A stretch of DNA of 64,000 nt, from assembly GCA_023853785.1 (NCBI GenBank), contig JAJIRX010000675.1, forward strand, positions 1-64,000, given 5' to 3'. Position numbers and translations under genes: made by a program. The notes beneath the pieces are model-generated. The model ran no database searches. It saw only the letters and a list, made by a program, of their open reading frames with translations, and was not told where the DNA came from. Shown piece after piece: positions 11,510 through 24,048 of this stretch; the first letter of the stretch is position 1, and each line of letters begins with the position of its first letter. This stretch comes from Psilocybe azurescens. Taxonomy: Eukaryota; Basidiomycota; Agaricomycetes; Agaricales; Agrocybaceae.

Positions 11510-14500
11510 ATGTCAGGCGTCATGGATCCACCACCAGGCTCAATCGTTACCGTACCTCAAGGCCGGGGTGTCGTCCGGTTCAATGGACGTACTTCTTTCA
11601 TGGCCTCTGGAAAATGGATTGGCATTGAATTGTACGAAAAGAATGGAAAGAATGATGGTTCTGTGGACGGTGTCGCGTACTTTAAATGCGAACTGGGTTA
11701 CGGTGTCTTCGTGAGGCCAAGTCAAATCCGAAGTATACACGGCTCAGAACTCGACGCTCTTACATCTTCGGTGTGTACTAATGGCATTTTCTTGCACAAA
11801 ATCTGTGCCAATGCTTTAATCCTAGAGACCTCCACCAACTACACGCTCTACGGCAGGCCATCAACGCACTCCAAGCACCAGTAGTCTGCTACGCCGCAAC
11901 TCTGTTCAAAGCACACCGTCATCAAATCCATCCACTCGATCAGCGAGTCCAGCAAAGCCTTCGGCGTCATTAACTGTTCCTCCCTTCAGGGGCTCGTTCT
12001 ACACTAGCGAGACCACCACCTATAACTCCTTCGACACTAACATCACCATCTTCTCTTCAACCTCGCAGGTCATTGATTACTCGTCAGTCACCCTCTCAAG
12101 ACATATCCCCCGTTTCTCCCAACCCTGCCCAACGTACTGGATCTACATCACCAGTCAAGCAATCCGCGCCTTCCAACCCTTTTAACGTGAAACGAACCTC
12201 TTCACCCCTAAGTCAGCCACCACTCTCTCAGACCCAGCGGCCACCCTCTCGTCTCGCGCCTTCTCCTCCCCCACCGGCCGAACCGGTGAGTTTCGACTAT
12301 TACCTACTCTTAGTGCACTTTCCCAAACATGTCTTAGGCGCCTCCGCCCCATGATGACCAAGAACTCCAAGAACTCCGAGCCAAAATACGCGTCCTAGAA
12401 GCCAAACGCTCCGATGAATCGCGACATATCCGAGAACTTGAGACGCGTCTTTCTGAGGCCGAGGCATTTGTTGCTCTCCGTCCTAAATTTCAAGCCAAGT
12501 TGAACTCCCTCCAAACCGAACTCATTGCTACGCGTCGAGAATTGTCAGATGCACAACAGTTGTCGCAGTTGTCCGAAAGTCGTTTTCTTGATGCACAAGA
12601 GCAACTGGAGATGGTCATGTTGGACAAAGAAGTTGCCGAGGAGAAAGCAGAGTTGGCAGAGGCTGAATTGGAGGATGTTAAGGAGAGGCTGGCTATCTTA
12701 GAGGTTGAAGTCGATGTTTTGAAAGAAGGCAAGTTTATATTTGACTCAAGAGAGCTCGAGGCTAATCTTATACTTTCAGAGGGTGGTGGAGAATCTGGTG
12801 ACACACCTGCTAAGGATTCAATAGCCTATATTCAACTCGAGAGACAGAACGAACGACTGAAAGAGGCACTCATAAAGTTAGACAGTCATGTTTTCTCCTT
12901 TCGGGCGTTGCAACTCTGATACGTATTGATAGGTTGCGAGATATGACACAAGAATCCGAGCAAGAACAGAGGCGGCGGATATCTGAGATGGAGAAGGATG
13001 TTTCTGGAGCGGAAAATCTTCAAGGTCAGTCAAAGAGTTGTTTAACAAATTCGACATACAAAACTCACATGAACATGTCAAAGCTTCCTACGACGAAGCT
13101 AAGATCAAGCTTGCCAATGCTGAAGTCCAAATTGAAGATCTCAAATTGCAATTGGACGACGCTCTCACTGCTGAGGATATGCTCGTAAGATTAACAGAAC
13201 GTAATCTTGTTCTTGGCGAGGTGAAGCTCCTTCTTTCAATGGATGATTGTGTTATACTTAAAAACTCTGGTTAGAAAATCGAGGAGATGCGAATCACCAT
13301 CGAAGATCTCGAGGCTCTGAAAGAGCTTTCCGACGAACTCGAAGAAAATCACACGGAAACGGAGAAACAGTTGCACGAAGATTTAGGTTTGTCTGACTCT
13401 GGTATCCATTTGTTCAATCTGTGAATCAATTTCGATGATTATAGAGGCCAAGGAATCTCAAATTCGCGAGCATCTACGCAAGATCGAAAACCTGGAAGAA
13501 ACATGTCTGGACTATGAAGGCACGATTCAACAATTCAGAGAGCTCGTCATGCAGCTTCAAACGTCAGCACCCGTTATGCACTTTGCGCAATTCACTAATC
13601 TCCTTTGTATCTGTCTAGCGATTTGGATCAACTACGGACACAGACACAAACTGCTCAATCTGAATCAGCATTCGCCGCATCTCAGGCTGCCAATATCATG
13701 TCTCTCAACATGAAATTGCAATCCTCTGCACAGAAGAACCAAGCACGGACAATCGACCTTGAGGTGAAGAGCATTGAAGCCAAGGAATGCAGAGAACTAT
13801 TGAGCATCATTCAAGTACATCCTACCTTTTACTTTTTCTCTCTTCAACTGTGGTTTTAAGCCTAACATTTCTCTGTGATTAGCCTTACCTTCCTCAACTA
13901 TACGTAGAATCAGATAGTGACGCTACCAGCTGCTACCTTTTCTTCCGGCGAATGGGATACAAAACCGATCTCCTCAACACCGTCGTAGCCCACATTCACA
14001 ACTTACCCGAAGCTCTGAACGGTGATGTAACCGAGAACATTGTCGGTGTATGCGAGGTAAGGACTCCAACCTGCTTGCAGTAGCCGCCTTTTTTCTCATT
14101 CATTCTTGTGTTTCTTCTTCTTTCTTGATTCAGATGAGAAGCAGAATCTCCGGACTTTCAACGCTATGCAAGCGCTTCGCCGCTGTCCTCAGACGATGCG
14201 ACGTAGAGACATTCCTCAATATCGGTCGACTCTATCCGGAAATTGCGCCTCTTGAAAAACGTATCGATATGCACATCGATCTTCTGCGGAGGGACGAGTT
14301 TAGAGATATGGAATGTGTTAGTGATATCGTGAAGTACGTCCCATCTCGGCAATATCTGGATGTGTATGTACTCAACCGTCTCGTTAATAGGATTCAGGCG
14401 CAATTTGACCACCTTGCTGAGACATATTTCGATGGCTTTGAGACCGACCTTGCAGAACGGGAGTTGGGATATGTTATGGCGTTTGATCACGATTTGGATA

Positions 14501-16252
14501 TGTTTGCTGCTTCTATTGGTTTGGCTAGGACTTCAGTTTCCAGTCTCATCAAAGAAGAAGGTGCGTTTATATGTTTTATCTCTAACGTTATTTTCGTGGG
14601 CTTATTGATACTGATTGGACAGATATTACACTTGAGATGGGTGGTTATGATATCGACGAAGAATTGTTCGAACCTCTGAGTGTTCTGTTGAATCGATGCA
14701 AGAGTGCGAAGACCTTGTCTAGGTAGAGTTTTGTCTTTCTTTAATAGACTATCGCCCCACAGTAGTTTGCTAACATGCAACCCCACTCAGGAAACTGACT
14801 AAGAGGCTCGAGGACCTGGCGCAAGATTCATCCGGCTGTCAGACCGCATCTCATTCCTCAGATGAAGGCTTTGAGCAACTACGTCGCTGAGATGGTCAAC
14901 TTTGGTATTTCGGTACGTTCCCTGGGTAATCGATTCATCATCGCGCTTAATGCTAATCACACCTCCGTTGGATTGCAGCTTGCGCAGCAAATCATGCCAC
15001 ATCTGAAGGATGTCCGCGCGTCAAAATGCTCTTTCCAGCTGACATCGATATTGGGAGTTGTCAAACAATCGGCCACTTCTTCTGTCGCGCCGGATATGAA
15101 GCCTGGTACCTCGCCATGGGAGGCTGTCGGCGACTTTATTACTTTGCTGATTGATGAAAGCACCAAACTTGTCCAACCCGTCTCTGAACCGGAAAATGTA
15201 TTGAAGAGTAAGTCATTGGCTTTACTGCCTAGCAGGTATTGTCACTAAACCCCTTTCCAGTTACTGGTATTGCTCCGTGGGTTGCGCGAGTGGCCGAGAT
15301 CAAGGCTGCCTTGGCTGTCAATGTCGAGGCAGAGAGGAAGGTCACTTCATTGAACGACGAAATGCAAGCTCTTGCTCGCACTCTGAGGACGAAAGACCAG
15401 ACGATTCAAGAATCTACTGTCAAGATTGAACTGATGGAGCGTCGCCTGGAGGCTGTCAAGAAACAGGCCGATGCGATTGTTGAACTAGAGAACGAGCTTG
15501 CGAAGGCACGAAAACAGGAGCGAGCATATGAAGAGGCGATGGAGCAGCTACAGGCAGATCTGGACACTCTTGAGCAGGATAATGCTAAATTGAAGACTAT
15601 GACCGCTGGACAAGAACGGCAGAGTGAGTGATTTTTGTTGCGTTAGTTAGTCTGGATACTGATGGATCTTCTGCAGCGGTCGGACCTCTGCAAGCTGAGA
15701 CTGAAAATGTTCCTATTGAAGGAAGCCTTGAAACGTCGCATCTTCTCGAACAGGTGTGTTCAACTTATCTGGATATTCTGGTATGACTAACATGTTTCAT
15801 TAGATCGAAGCTCTGCGCGGAACAGTGCGTTTCCTCCGCACAGAAAATTCTTATCTCAAAGGCCACGACCTGCTCCGAGAAATTGAGACTCTTCCTCCTC
15901 TTACTCGCCCAGTTCCTCGGACACCCACACCACCCCTGGTTGTATCCGGAAATTCAGACACAGAAGATTCAGATTCTGACGAACCTCCGCCAGCGCCAAC
16001 ATTGTTTTCTCTGTCGACAGGAAACCAAGAAGTTGTATCGCGACGTTATGAAATATTCATCTGCGCCTCGGAGTAGTGGATTTATCGATGCTGAATGCCA
16101 AGCGAGCAGAGGCCAAGGGAGGCAAAGTTTGGTTGCCCAGGAAGAAGATGCCTGCTCAGCAGGTGTTGGACAGGAAGATGGAAGGAGAACGGCTGAGCCG
16201 GAGGGTACATGGGTTACTGGAGAGAGCGAGTGCGCTAGGAGCTAGTCTATAA
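11510..16252 (+). CDS. p150(Glued)-type dynactin subunit
   Basis: The N-terminus is a CAP-Gly domain: GSIVTVPQGRGVVRFNGRTS, then GKWIGIELYEKNGKNDGSVDG and YGVFVRPSQIR. Next comes a Ser/Pro/Arg-rich basic linker (about 11880-12340), then long coiled coils (12360-13850: many Glu/Lys/Leu heptads), then the globular dynactin domain (about 13880-15220), a second coiled coil (15260-15630), and a C-terminus ending ERASALGASL. Dynactin p150 links dynein to microtubules and cargo (family knowledge). More than ten short introns split it. The start ATG at 11510 (MSGVMDPPPG) is preferred over the upstream in-frame codon. Two one-frame steps near 16010-16020 and 16072 are needed to reach the final stop, which probably reflects sequence errors. 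Confidence 0.9.
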
Positions 16253-16505
16253 TTTATTTTTTACTATAACGACTCTGAGGAGGATTTTGGCCGTGATTGG
16301 CACATCAGCGAGTACTTATGTTTCTTGAAAGGCCTTTAAAGTAAATAAACAAACACAGTTGACCTCGAACTCCCGCCACCGACAACGCCTGGTTCAGCCA
16401 CAGCAAGCAAACACGGCTTCACAAGGCTCTGCCATCTACATACGCCTCCAATAATCACTATTTTGGCCAACTTGCTCAATATCACGGCACTTTGAGTGCT
16501 TATAA

Positions 16506-18098
16506 ATGGTCAGAGCGGACGGTGTAACCGTACCTGCAGTGAGTGTCTGGAAATCAGTGCCTTACATCGCGTTAGCTGCCCAAAGTGCTGAGCCGCGATC
16601 ATCTCGCATGGCCTCCCAGTCTCAAGACCAGGGTGAAGCATCAGAATCAGCGCGCAAAAGATCTCCTAGGAAAAAACCTCATATGACAGGTATCTGGCCA
16701 TGCAAAATCAACGGGTGTAACAAACAATTCGCCCGAGAAGCGGATTTGAAACGACATCAGAGGACGACCAAGATGCACTCGATGCCCAACTTGTCTGTAA
16801 CGCGTCGTCGACGTCTTGGTTTTAGGATGTGCTAACATCACTTCTAGTCAATGTCCACAGTGCGATGCCAACTTTACGAGGGTAAATGGGTCGTCCAATT
16901 TACGCGGAACATCGTGCTTATCTGGGTTGATTTAGACCGATGCACTCAGAAGGCACCAGAAATCGAGGTATGTCGTCTATATCATCTGTTATGGCTTCAT
17001 CTAACTATCTTTCTTTTCAGACATGATGGCGTAGTAATTACGACCCCGGAACCTAGCAAGGACGAGGACGAAAATGGGCGAAGTCGGAGCGGCACGCCTT
17101 TCTCCTCTAAAGGCAAAGAAAGAGAAACCAATATCCCTGTTCAGACCCATCAAGGGGCCCCGACACACAGCGGACCGTCCAGCTACTATCGCTCTCATAC
17201 TGCTATCATGACACGTATGTTGGTTGGCCTGTCTCTATCCTTTGTGCCATTGAAAATTTCTTTAGCACATATCCCCGTTTCACGATTATCTGCTTTACCT
17301 CCACCCACTTCGCCACCTCCATGGACTAGTTACCCCAGTAGTTGGCAAAATGGTACGTTGCCACCCAATATGGGTCCTATAGGTTATTTGCCCCATCATA
17401 TGTATTATCCCTCTCCTCATTATCGCCCACATACAAACGAATACCCCGCTACTGAATCTCCACCATACCTGAAAGGGCCACCATCCTCTGCTACCGATGC
17501 AAGCTCATCTACGCAAGCTTCTATATCTCGCAATTCGTCTGTTCAGCCTCCAAATCAGATAGCCCAACAACCCACAAATATCGATCCGAATCTAGACGAT
17601 AGATCAGAGCTTACTGAAGCGGAGGTTCTGGCAGCCGTGCAAGCCGTGCTTATGCAGGCAGAAGCAAAGGATCAACGCGAACGGGAAGAAAAGGAACGGG
17701 AACAAAGGGAGCAGCAGCAACGACAACAACAAGGCGGTATGGACTCTGGGGATTCACCGCGACATGAGGACGACGAGGACGACTTGTCTGACAGGAATGG
17801 CTTGGACAGCATGGACAGCATGGGCTTGGACGACGTAGTGGACGGGTTGCACGGTTATGGATCATCGTCATTAGATCGTCCAGAACCAATGGAGCACATG
17901 CTCACGGAAGATGGAGAACCCATGCTGAACCCAGGTCTGTTTGTGTTAGAGCCGTCTTTGTCTTTGTAGAACACTAAATTATGCCCTTAAAATTCCAGCT
18001 GAACTTTTGACTCAAGTACATTCGCTTTCTTTTCTACAGGCCAATCATCGTACTAATTTATTTTCTAGGAATCTCTCGCGTCGCCGCCACCGTCATGA
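16506..18098 (+). CDS. C2H2 zinc-finger protein, probable transcription factor
   Basis: Two adjacent C2H2 fingers are visible: CKINGCNKQF followed by LKRHQRTTKMH (C-x4-C, then H-x6-H, a wide second spacing), and, across two short introns, CPQCDANFTR / TDALRRHQKSR / H (C-x2-C-x12-H-x4-H). Behind them lie a Ser/Pro-rich and Tyr/Pro-rich segment (PHHMYYPSPHYRP), a Gln/Glu/Arg-rich run (about 17670-17735) and an acidic tail (DEDDLSDRNGLDSMDSMGL). The last exon is small: AELLTQ joins over an intron to ESLASPPPS and a stop at 18096. The start could be 16506 or the in-frame ATG at 16608 (MASQSQDQGEAS), which I find more natural because the upstream 34 residues look non-conserved. No target genes can be inferred. 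Confidence 0.75.
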
Positions 18099-18539
18099 AG
18101 CGTCATCAATGACATACCTTTCGGCTTGTATATTGCCCCTGCACCCTTTTCATACTATTCTACGCTTTATATTACTTTTTTCTTCGTGTTCATTTGCTTT
18201 GACATTCGAAAGCTCCCCTTATCTTTGCGGACAATGAAATGTAGTGCTATCTGTAACAATTGGAATTCTTCTATTCTAATTCTCAATCTAAGGGCATATT
18301 TCTTTCTCTAATGCATACTAGCTTCCTCTACTACTTACTTCTTGATAATCATATTTCATTGCTTTCATTCATTGCTTCTCCTTTTTGCTTGAAGGTCCAT
18401 GATTAGGTAATTGCTTTTCTTCGCCATAAGGGAAGAATTGATTTGGCTATTATCTACTTCTTTTCTAGGTGTTACATGAGGGTATATAATGCATGTTGAA
18501 TGCATTATTTTTCGTTTGTTGAAAACGCACTTCAGAAAT
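18099..18539. other. 3'-3' intergenic region
   Basis: Convergent gap between the zinc-finger gene and adenosine kinase. It is T-rich, with no recognisable gene, repeat or RNA. It must hold the 3' ends of both transcripts. Confidence 0.5.
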
Positions 18540-19872
18540 CTACAAAATGTCGACCTTTGGCCAGGGGGTACTGGGGTCCGACCTGCGTGTAGATAATTGG
18601 TGAGTCTTCTCCTATCATCATATCACAATGCACTGTTTATTTACCTGTTGCACACATTGGCGAGCAAGAGCGTGTCCAGCCAAGACAGATCCTTCCAAAT
18701 CTTTACCAGCCACGAGTCCGCCGAGGAATCCTCCGGCAAAGGCGTCGCCAGCACCGTTGGTGTCTACGATCTGGCTGTCCTCCAATACGTTGACAGGGAA
18801 GATCTTGGGTTCATCGGGTTTGTCTGAGGTAACTAGGACGGTGTGTAACGCGCCCTGTGTGAACACCACAACACGGGGCTTGCTGTTGGCTTTAGGGAGG
18901 GTGGCGATAGCTTTGGCGATGCCGTTGACGTCCTTGACGTCGGGGTAGTTGTTGGCTGTGGCCCAGGTTTCAGCCTCGGCTTCGTTTCCGATAACGATAT
19001 CGGTGTGAGGGAAGATTTGGTTGAGCTGGTCACCGAAGAATTGGGCAATGAAGGGTGCGGAGAGGTTCATGACGAAAGTCTGCGCATCGCATGTCGCGTT
19101 AGGTTAGTGTGCAAGTGGAAAGAGAAAAGAAATTTGCCTTTCCGGCAGCGGAGGCTTTGCTGCCGAGCTCCAAAGCAGACTCGACACCGTGAGTGAGGAA
19201 GTATCCCTCAATGTAGAAGAATTTGGCATTGTTGATGAGAGGGGCAACCTCGGGCGACGACAAATGTGATTTCTCGAATTTTTCTGCGACGCGCAGAGTG
19301 GTCACAAGAGATCTAGAGCGCGCTTTAGCAAGCCTTATTATTGAGAGGGAAATATCAACGTACCTGTGATGACCAGTGATAACAACAGCGCAAGCTCCAG
19401 TCTTCTCGCCCCTTCTGGACCTGGTAGACCTCATCGAGACCCTCTCGCTTGTTGGCTGCCTTGAGTTGTTCGGCGAGTTCATCGTCGCCGACAGCTCCAG
19501 TGTAGACTACTGAGCCAGGGGAGAGAACGTACTATATCGGATGTTGTAAGTTAACAATTGTGTAATATATGAGATTGTGGACGCACTGCAGCTCCCTCGC
19601 GCAGCGTTCTGGGCAGCGCCTCCGGCAACATAGGTCACTTGGTGCTCCCTAACAAGCTCGTCGTAGCTATTCAAAATCGTATAATCGTCAATACCCGAGC
19701 AAGTCGAACGACTGAATAAAAAATCGACAAACATCTCGGACTGTTTCTCGTCGGCCAAAATAGCATCATTGGCTTTCAAGCCATACTTCTCAAGGAGTTT
19801 CTCTCCGTTTCGGACTTGCATGTCGAGCAGGGGGTTGCCCATGCAGAACAGGGAATACGAAGGAACAGACAT
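18540..19872 (-). CDS. ado1: Adenosine kinase
   Basis: PfkB-family sugar kinase, about 345 residues as expected. The N-terminus MSVPSYSLFCMGNPLLDMQV holds the start of the substrate site, VTYVAGGAAQNAAR the Gly-rich lid, FVMNLSAPFIAQFF and DIVIGNEAEAETWA the middle, and DTNGAGDAFAGGF (about 18740) the PfkB signature 2 with the catalytic Asp. It ends VGPQYPWPKVDIL, a typical adenosine kinase tail, encoded by a small last exon. The enzyme phosphorylates adenosine to AMP with ATP and supports methylation by removing the product of SAH hydrolysis (family knowledge). Two extra bases in homopolymers break the frame: G run 18564-18568 and C run 19409-19412. The in-frame ATG at 19929 is rejected because MSVPS matches the usual start. 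Confidence 0.93.
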
Positions 19873-20250
19873 GGCGATATTCTCGTGCGATAGGTTGGGG
19901 TAAGGTAGGAAGAGGTGTGTAGAATCCAATTCGCGGCTAGATATCTATCTCAAAATCGTGCGATTGCACCTTCCCAGTCTAAATCTTTATCGACGATCGA
20001 TTGATCTAATCTAATCGGTTTTTAATACTATAGCGTCAACTTATCTGTAGCTGGCCGCTTGTCTCTGAATCGTATATGCATGATCCAACACCGATCCAAC
20101 ACAGCAGCAACACAGGGTACATTAAAGAAAGGAACAAACCCGATCAATACACTGTTCATAATCAGAAAGAAGTAAGAGAGAGACGTCCTCTAATAATTAG
20201 GACAAGAAGGGAAATGCATTTTATTCATTTGAAATTGGGATAGGTGAAAA
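19873..20250. promoter_or_regulatory. Upstream region of adenosine kinase
   Basis: 378 bp between the adenosine kinase start and the 3' end of the carboxylesterase gene on the same strand. It should contain the adenosine kinase promoter. No clear motif or repeat was seen. Confidence 0.4.
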
Positions 20251-22662
20251 TTAAAGTACGAATGGATGAGCGAAGGACAAATTATTAAGGTAATTTATGG
20301 CATCTAATCTGAAAGTGTCGGGCGTAAGGACGGGTTTTCCGGATGGAGGGAATGTGAACAATTGAGGTGACTGAGTATTGTAATTGGGCCAGCGAGGACC
20401 AGAGCCAGTGTTTGGGTCAAGGTCAGAAACAAAGTTGATGAGGTAGTCGTTGGCAACGCCTGAGACAAGGTCAGATCCATGGTACTAAAGTAACGTTGTT
20501 AGAATAAATGGAGAAAAGACTGAAAGATACCCACCGATCCGACCCCTTTAGTAGATTTCGCGACTTTGCTCACTATAAAGGAAGGTAAAGAAATATTTCA
20601 GGATATTTGTCTACAACTCACAGTAAGCCCAAACTTTAGTATTGGTAGAAGCTTTCTGAAGGAATGTTCTTCTAGGCCCGTCTTGTACCGAGTCACCAAT
20701 GAACGCTGATATTCTTTTGAATTGAGGCGTTAACGCATTTTTGTTTCCTGTATCGAAAGGTGAGCCTGCCGTAACATCCGCTGGGTAGAAGGTCCACAGC
20801 TGGTCCAATTCAGAGACAGGATTCCGAGGGTACCACACGGTGCTGATATACTGGCGGAATTGGTCCTCAGTCCTGCGTGATATGAGGCGTGGATTAAGAT
20901 TAGCAAGGGAGCCACTTATTGAGGAGTGAAGGAAAGACATACGTGACATTCAGAGACGAAAGTCCGAACATTGTTCCTTCGTCATCGGTGGTTCCAGATA
21001 CAATCGGTACGCTGGCAAACTTTCCTTGGGTCACCAGGCTCTGAGGGTTGTCTTGCAAAAGACACCATCCACACTAGGATGCCATATCAGAGCAAGTGAC
21101 TGATCGTTTTATAAACAATCCATTCAACAAATGAAATTATAAAAACCTACCAAATAAGAGAAGAAGCTTGGGGTTTTGTCCACAGACGCCTTGAGAACAG
21201 GGAAAGGAAGGGCACGCAAGCATTCCAGAGTGTTGTTCGAGGCAGAACATCCCGTATCCGCACTGATGAAGTCGTAATAGACCTGTGAAAAGAATTGTCA
21301 CTAACGACATAAAAGTCGAAATCGAAAAAACTTACTTGACCAGTTCCTTTTGTGATATTACCTATTGGAAGTGGCGCACCAGATTGCATGAATCCTGCAC
21401 GGAAAAGACCTTCATTATTACCTCCATTTGTCATCATCTGTAACGCAATAGATATAGCGCCAGATGATTGTCCCCAGCTGTGGAAGATGTGTCAGTCCGT
21501 AACATTTTGCTGTTTTTTTTTGGTTCATAGTTCTTACAGGGTTACTTTGGATTCATCACCGCTGAACGAGCGGATGTACTTGTTGACCCACTTGAGAGCG
21601 AGGCGTTCTGAAACAAATATTCAAGACGGTGAGGCTTTGACAGGTGACAAGTCTTACGATCACGAAGACCCAGATTGCCACTTCCGTCCTCAAAAATTTC
21701 TACCCCTCCCATGAATCCGTATGCTATAGATGTATGCTCGTTTCATAGCCAGCATACACATTCAATAAAGTTTTACCTGTGAGTCTGAGAAAGTAGATGG
21801 TTCAATTACAAGTGAGAAATGCGCACATCAGTACCACAGACCTATAGTTCATTGAAACATAAATTATTGGTTTCCCCAGAGCAATCGAGCGTTTAACAAG
21901 ATCTGATCCAATTTCATCATATCTGTAAGAGGCGATCGGAAACGCTCAGATAGACCGCGGTAACGCAAGATGGCGGCACTTACCCAGCAGTATCTCCGGC
22001 TTGATATGCACCTTCGAAGACGTATGAAATCATCTTCCGTAACATAATCGAAAAGTATGCTTACCACCGTGAATCCACTGAGCGGCGTCATTTGATTTCA
22101 ATTATTGATTAGAATTTGTCAAAATGAAAAACCTACAACGACAACTGGCAAAGGGTGACTGGAGTGGATAAGGCTAGCAGCAGGTTTGATTACATTGATA
22201 GTAAGGCCTGAGAATGCCAGTTGGACGGAACTTTAATATGGCCTTGTGGGTTGCCAGAAAAAACTTACAATCTTCGCTCTCCACTCCAGGTGCATTTCGG
22301 AGTTCAGGTGTGGTGTTCAAAATCGTATCCACCTCTCTGATCCCAGAATCTGGCAATATGATTTTCTGTTGGGGGCATAAAGCACCGTACTCTCTAGCAT
22401 CCAAGCTACCGCGATATGGATTTGAAGCTTGAGCAGGACGAAAACGAGCCCTAAAAAGAAGTGAAGTCGTTAGTAAAAGGATTGGTGGGATCCAACAGGA
22501 CACTCACGGTGGTAAAGCATAAGGTATTCCTAAAAACTTGGATATCTGGCCAACGTTCGTCCCTGTGACTGTGGCGGCATCGAGCTTGACTGTTGGGCCA
22601 GAAATAAAACTGGCCCCAGCAAGACTCTGCAGAGCAAACACAAAAGCAATCCTTCTCAACAT
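20251..22662 (-). CDS. Secreted type-B carboxylesterase/lipase (copy 1)
   Basis: Alpha/beta-hydrolase of the carboxylesterase B family, split by about ten short introns. It begins with a signal peptide (MLRRIAFVFALQSLAGASFI) followed by the family pattern TGTNVGQISKFLGIPYALPP and ARFRPAQAS, the ESEDC disulfide motif, and the nucleophile elbow GQSSG (the gene reads SWGQSSGAISIALQMMTNGG near 21430-21490). The C-terminus reads PSGKPVLTPDTFRLDAINYL. Such enzymes hydrolyse carboxylic esters outside the cell; the substrate is unknown (family knowledge). It faces away from two related loci downstream (24.0-25.4 kb and 26.5-28.8 kb) but is only a distant relative of them. Start 22662 is chosen for the signal peptide. 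Confidence 0.85.
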
Positions 22663-24048
22663 AATGCGGATAGGGATGGGGTGGGATTCTGCCCCATGAG
22701 CATTGCGTTCATATATACCCAGATAACCCCGCCCGCAATGTCAACCGTGGAGCTGAAATGGATTTTCATGTTTTGAGGCCGGCTATACATGCATACCAAG
22801 ATATGTCAACGGTTGGTATTGATCAAGCAAATGATTGTCTACTTCAGTTTGATGCGACATGTTGATGGTTTCGACTGCATGAGTATAGAATGAAAGACCT
22901 CGCTATTCGTTAGGTTGGCACCGACAATGACTATTGAACGGGATCGACATAGCAGTCAGAGACTTGCATAGACAGTGGATCAGGTATATCTGCAGTCCGA
23001 GTTCAAGACAAGCATCATTATCAAACAGATCCTCGATGTTCGTCCCTTGTCTCTGTCCAGTGTTCAACGATGGCGTATGGATATAGACGACAAGATCCTT
23101 GCCAATCGAAAGGGTGATGTGTACCTTGGCAAATGAGCGGACGCAGCAGAGACTGCCAAATTTCGACTCCAACTCATCATCGTGTGTGAATTTTGAATCC
23201 TAAATTTTGCCGGCCCCTTCACTCCGTGGGTAGGTCGCTGTATGTATTATGTTCCGAGTTTGCTTGACCTAGGGCATCTGGGTCAATATTTCCGAGAGTG
23301 ACAGCAGCCCCGAGTCCACTGCCAGGTACACTTTTAGATGTTCTCACATCTAATGAAGCGGATGATAACATAGCCCTGTAAAGAGAGCGAGGGTCTATCC
23401 ACGGGAAAGATCTGTCTAGATGGTGCAGATGGCGGTAAGCACATCCCAGTCTCTAGTAGGGTATTTCGACACCGGGAAATGGGAGAGAACTTGAACATTC
23501 GGATGGTCTGGAAGTCAACTAGACGGTGGCCTTGTGTAGTAGACTACGTTCAGTTAAGTTGATTGATTCAGAGTCGGCAGTTACCTTCTGAGTTTAAATC
23601 TGAGTTTAAAATATGTCGTGCCTACTACCTTATTGCCTATTGTGGTGCACACTGCATTTTACCAAGATTTTACGTCTACTCATGAACCGTACACTAATTT
23701 TCTTCACGAAAGCTCCTACATTCTTTTTTCGTAACAATTTTTGATCTGGATTGGTGCAGTCGCCGGTCAATGAAAGTCCGGACCCACGATGTTTAGGTGT
23801 CTCGACAACTGTTATCCATGAGTGGTGATCTCACAGACCATTGAAAGGACTCTTGGCAACCACATTGCCTTTCAGGCGTTCGAAAACAGGAAAAAGTAAT
23901 ATGCTGTATAATCAAATTTGTCAATATCTGTTCCTATTCCATACAGAGAAGCGGTCTCTCGTCGCCTATGAAAATATGGACAAACATGTTGAACCCGACT
24001 ATAAAGGCTTTTGGTCTCGTGAGCTGCGGAGGATAACACTGAATCAAG
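22663..24048. other. Intergenic region without recognisable gene
   Basis: 1.4 kb between divergent esterase loci. Short open frames here (for example minus 23172-22903) show no domain or splice continuity. It should include the promoter of the esterase at 22662 on its left side. Confidence 0.4.

Noticed and set aside
22663..24048. Retrotransposon or other mobile element in the large gap
   Set aside because: No terminal repeats, reverse transcriptase or transposase motifs were seen in any frame.
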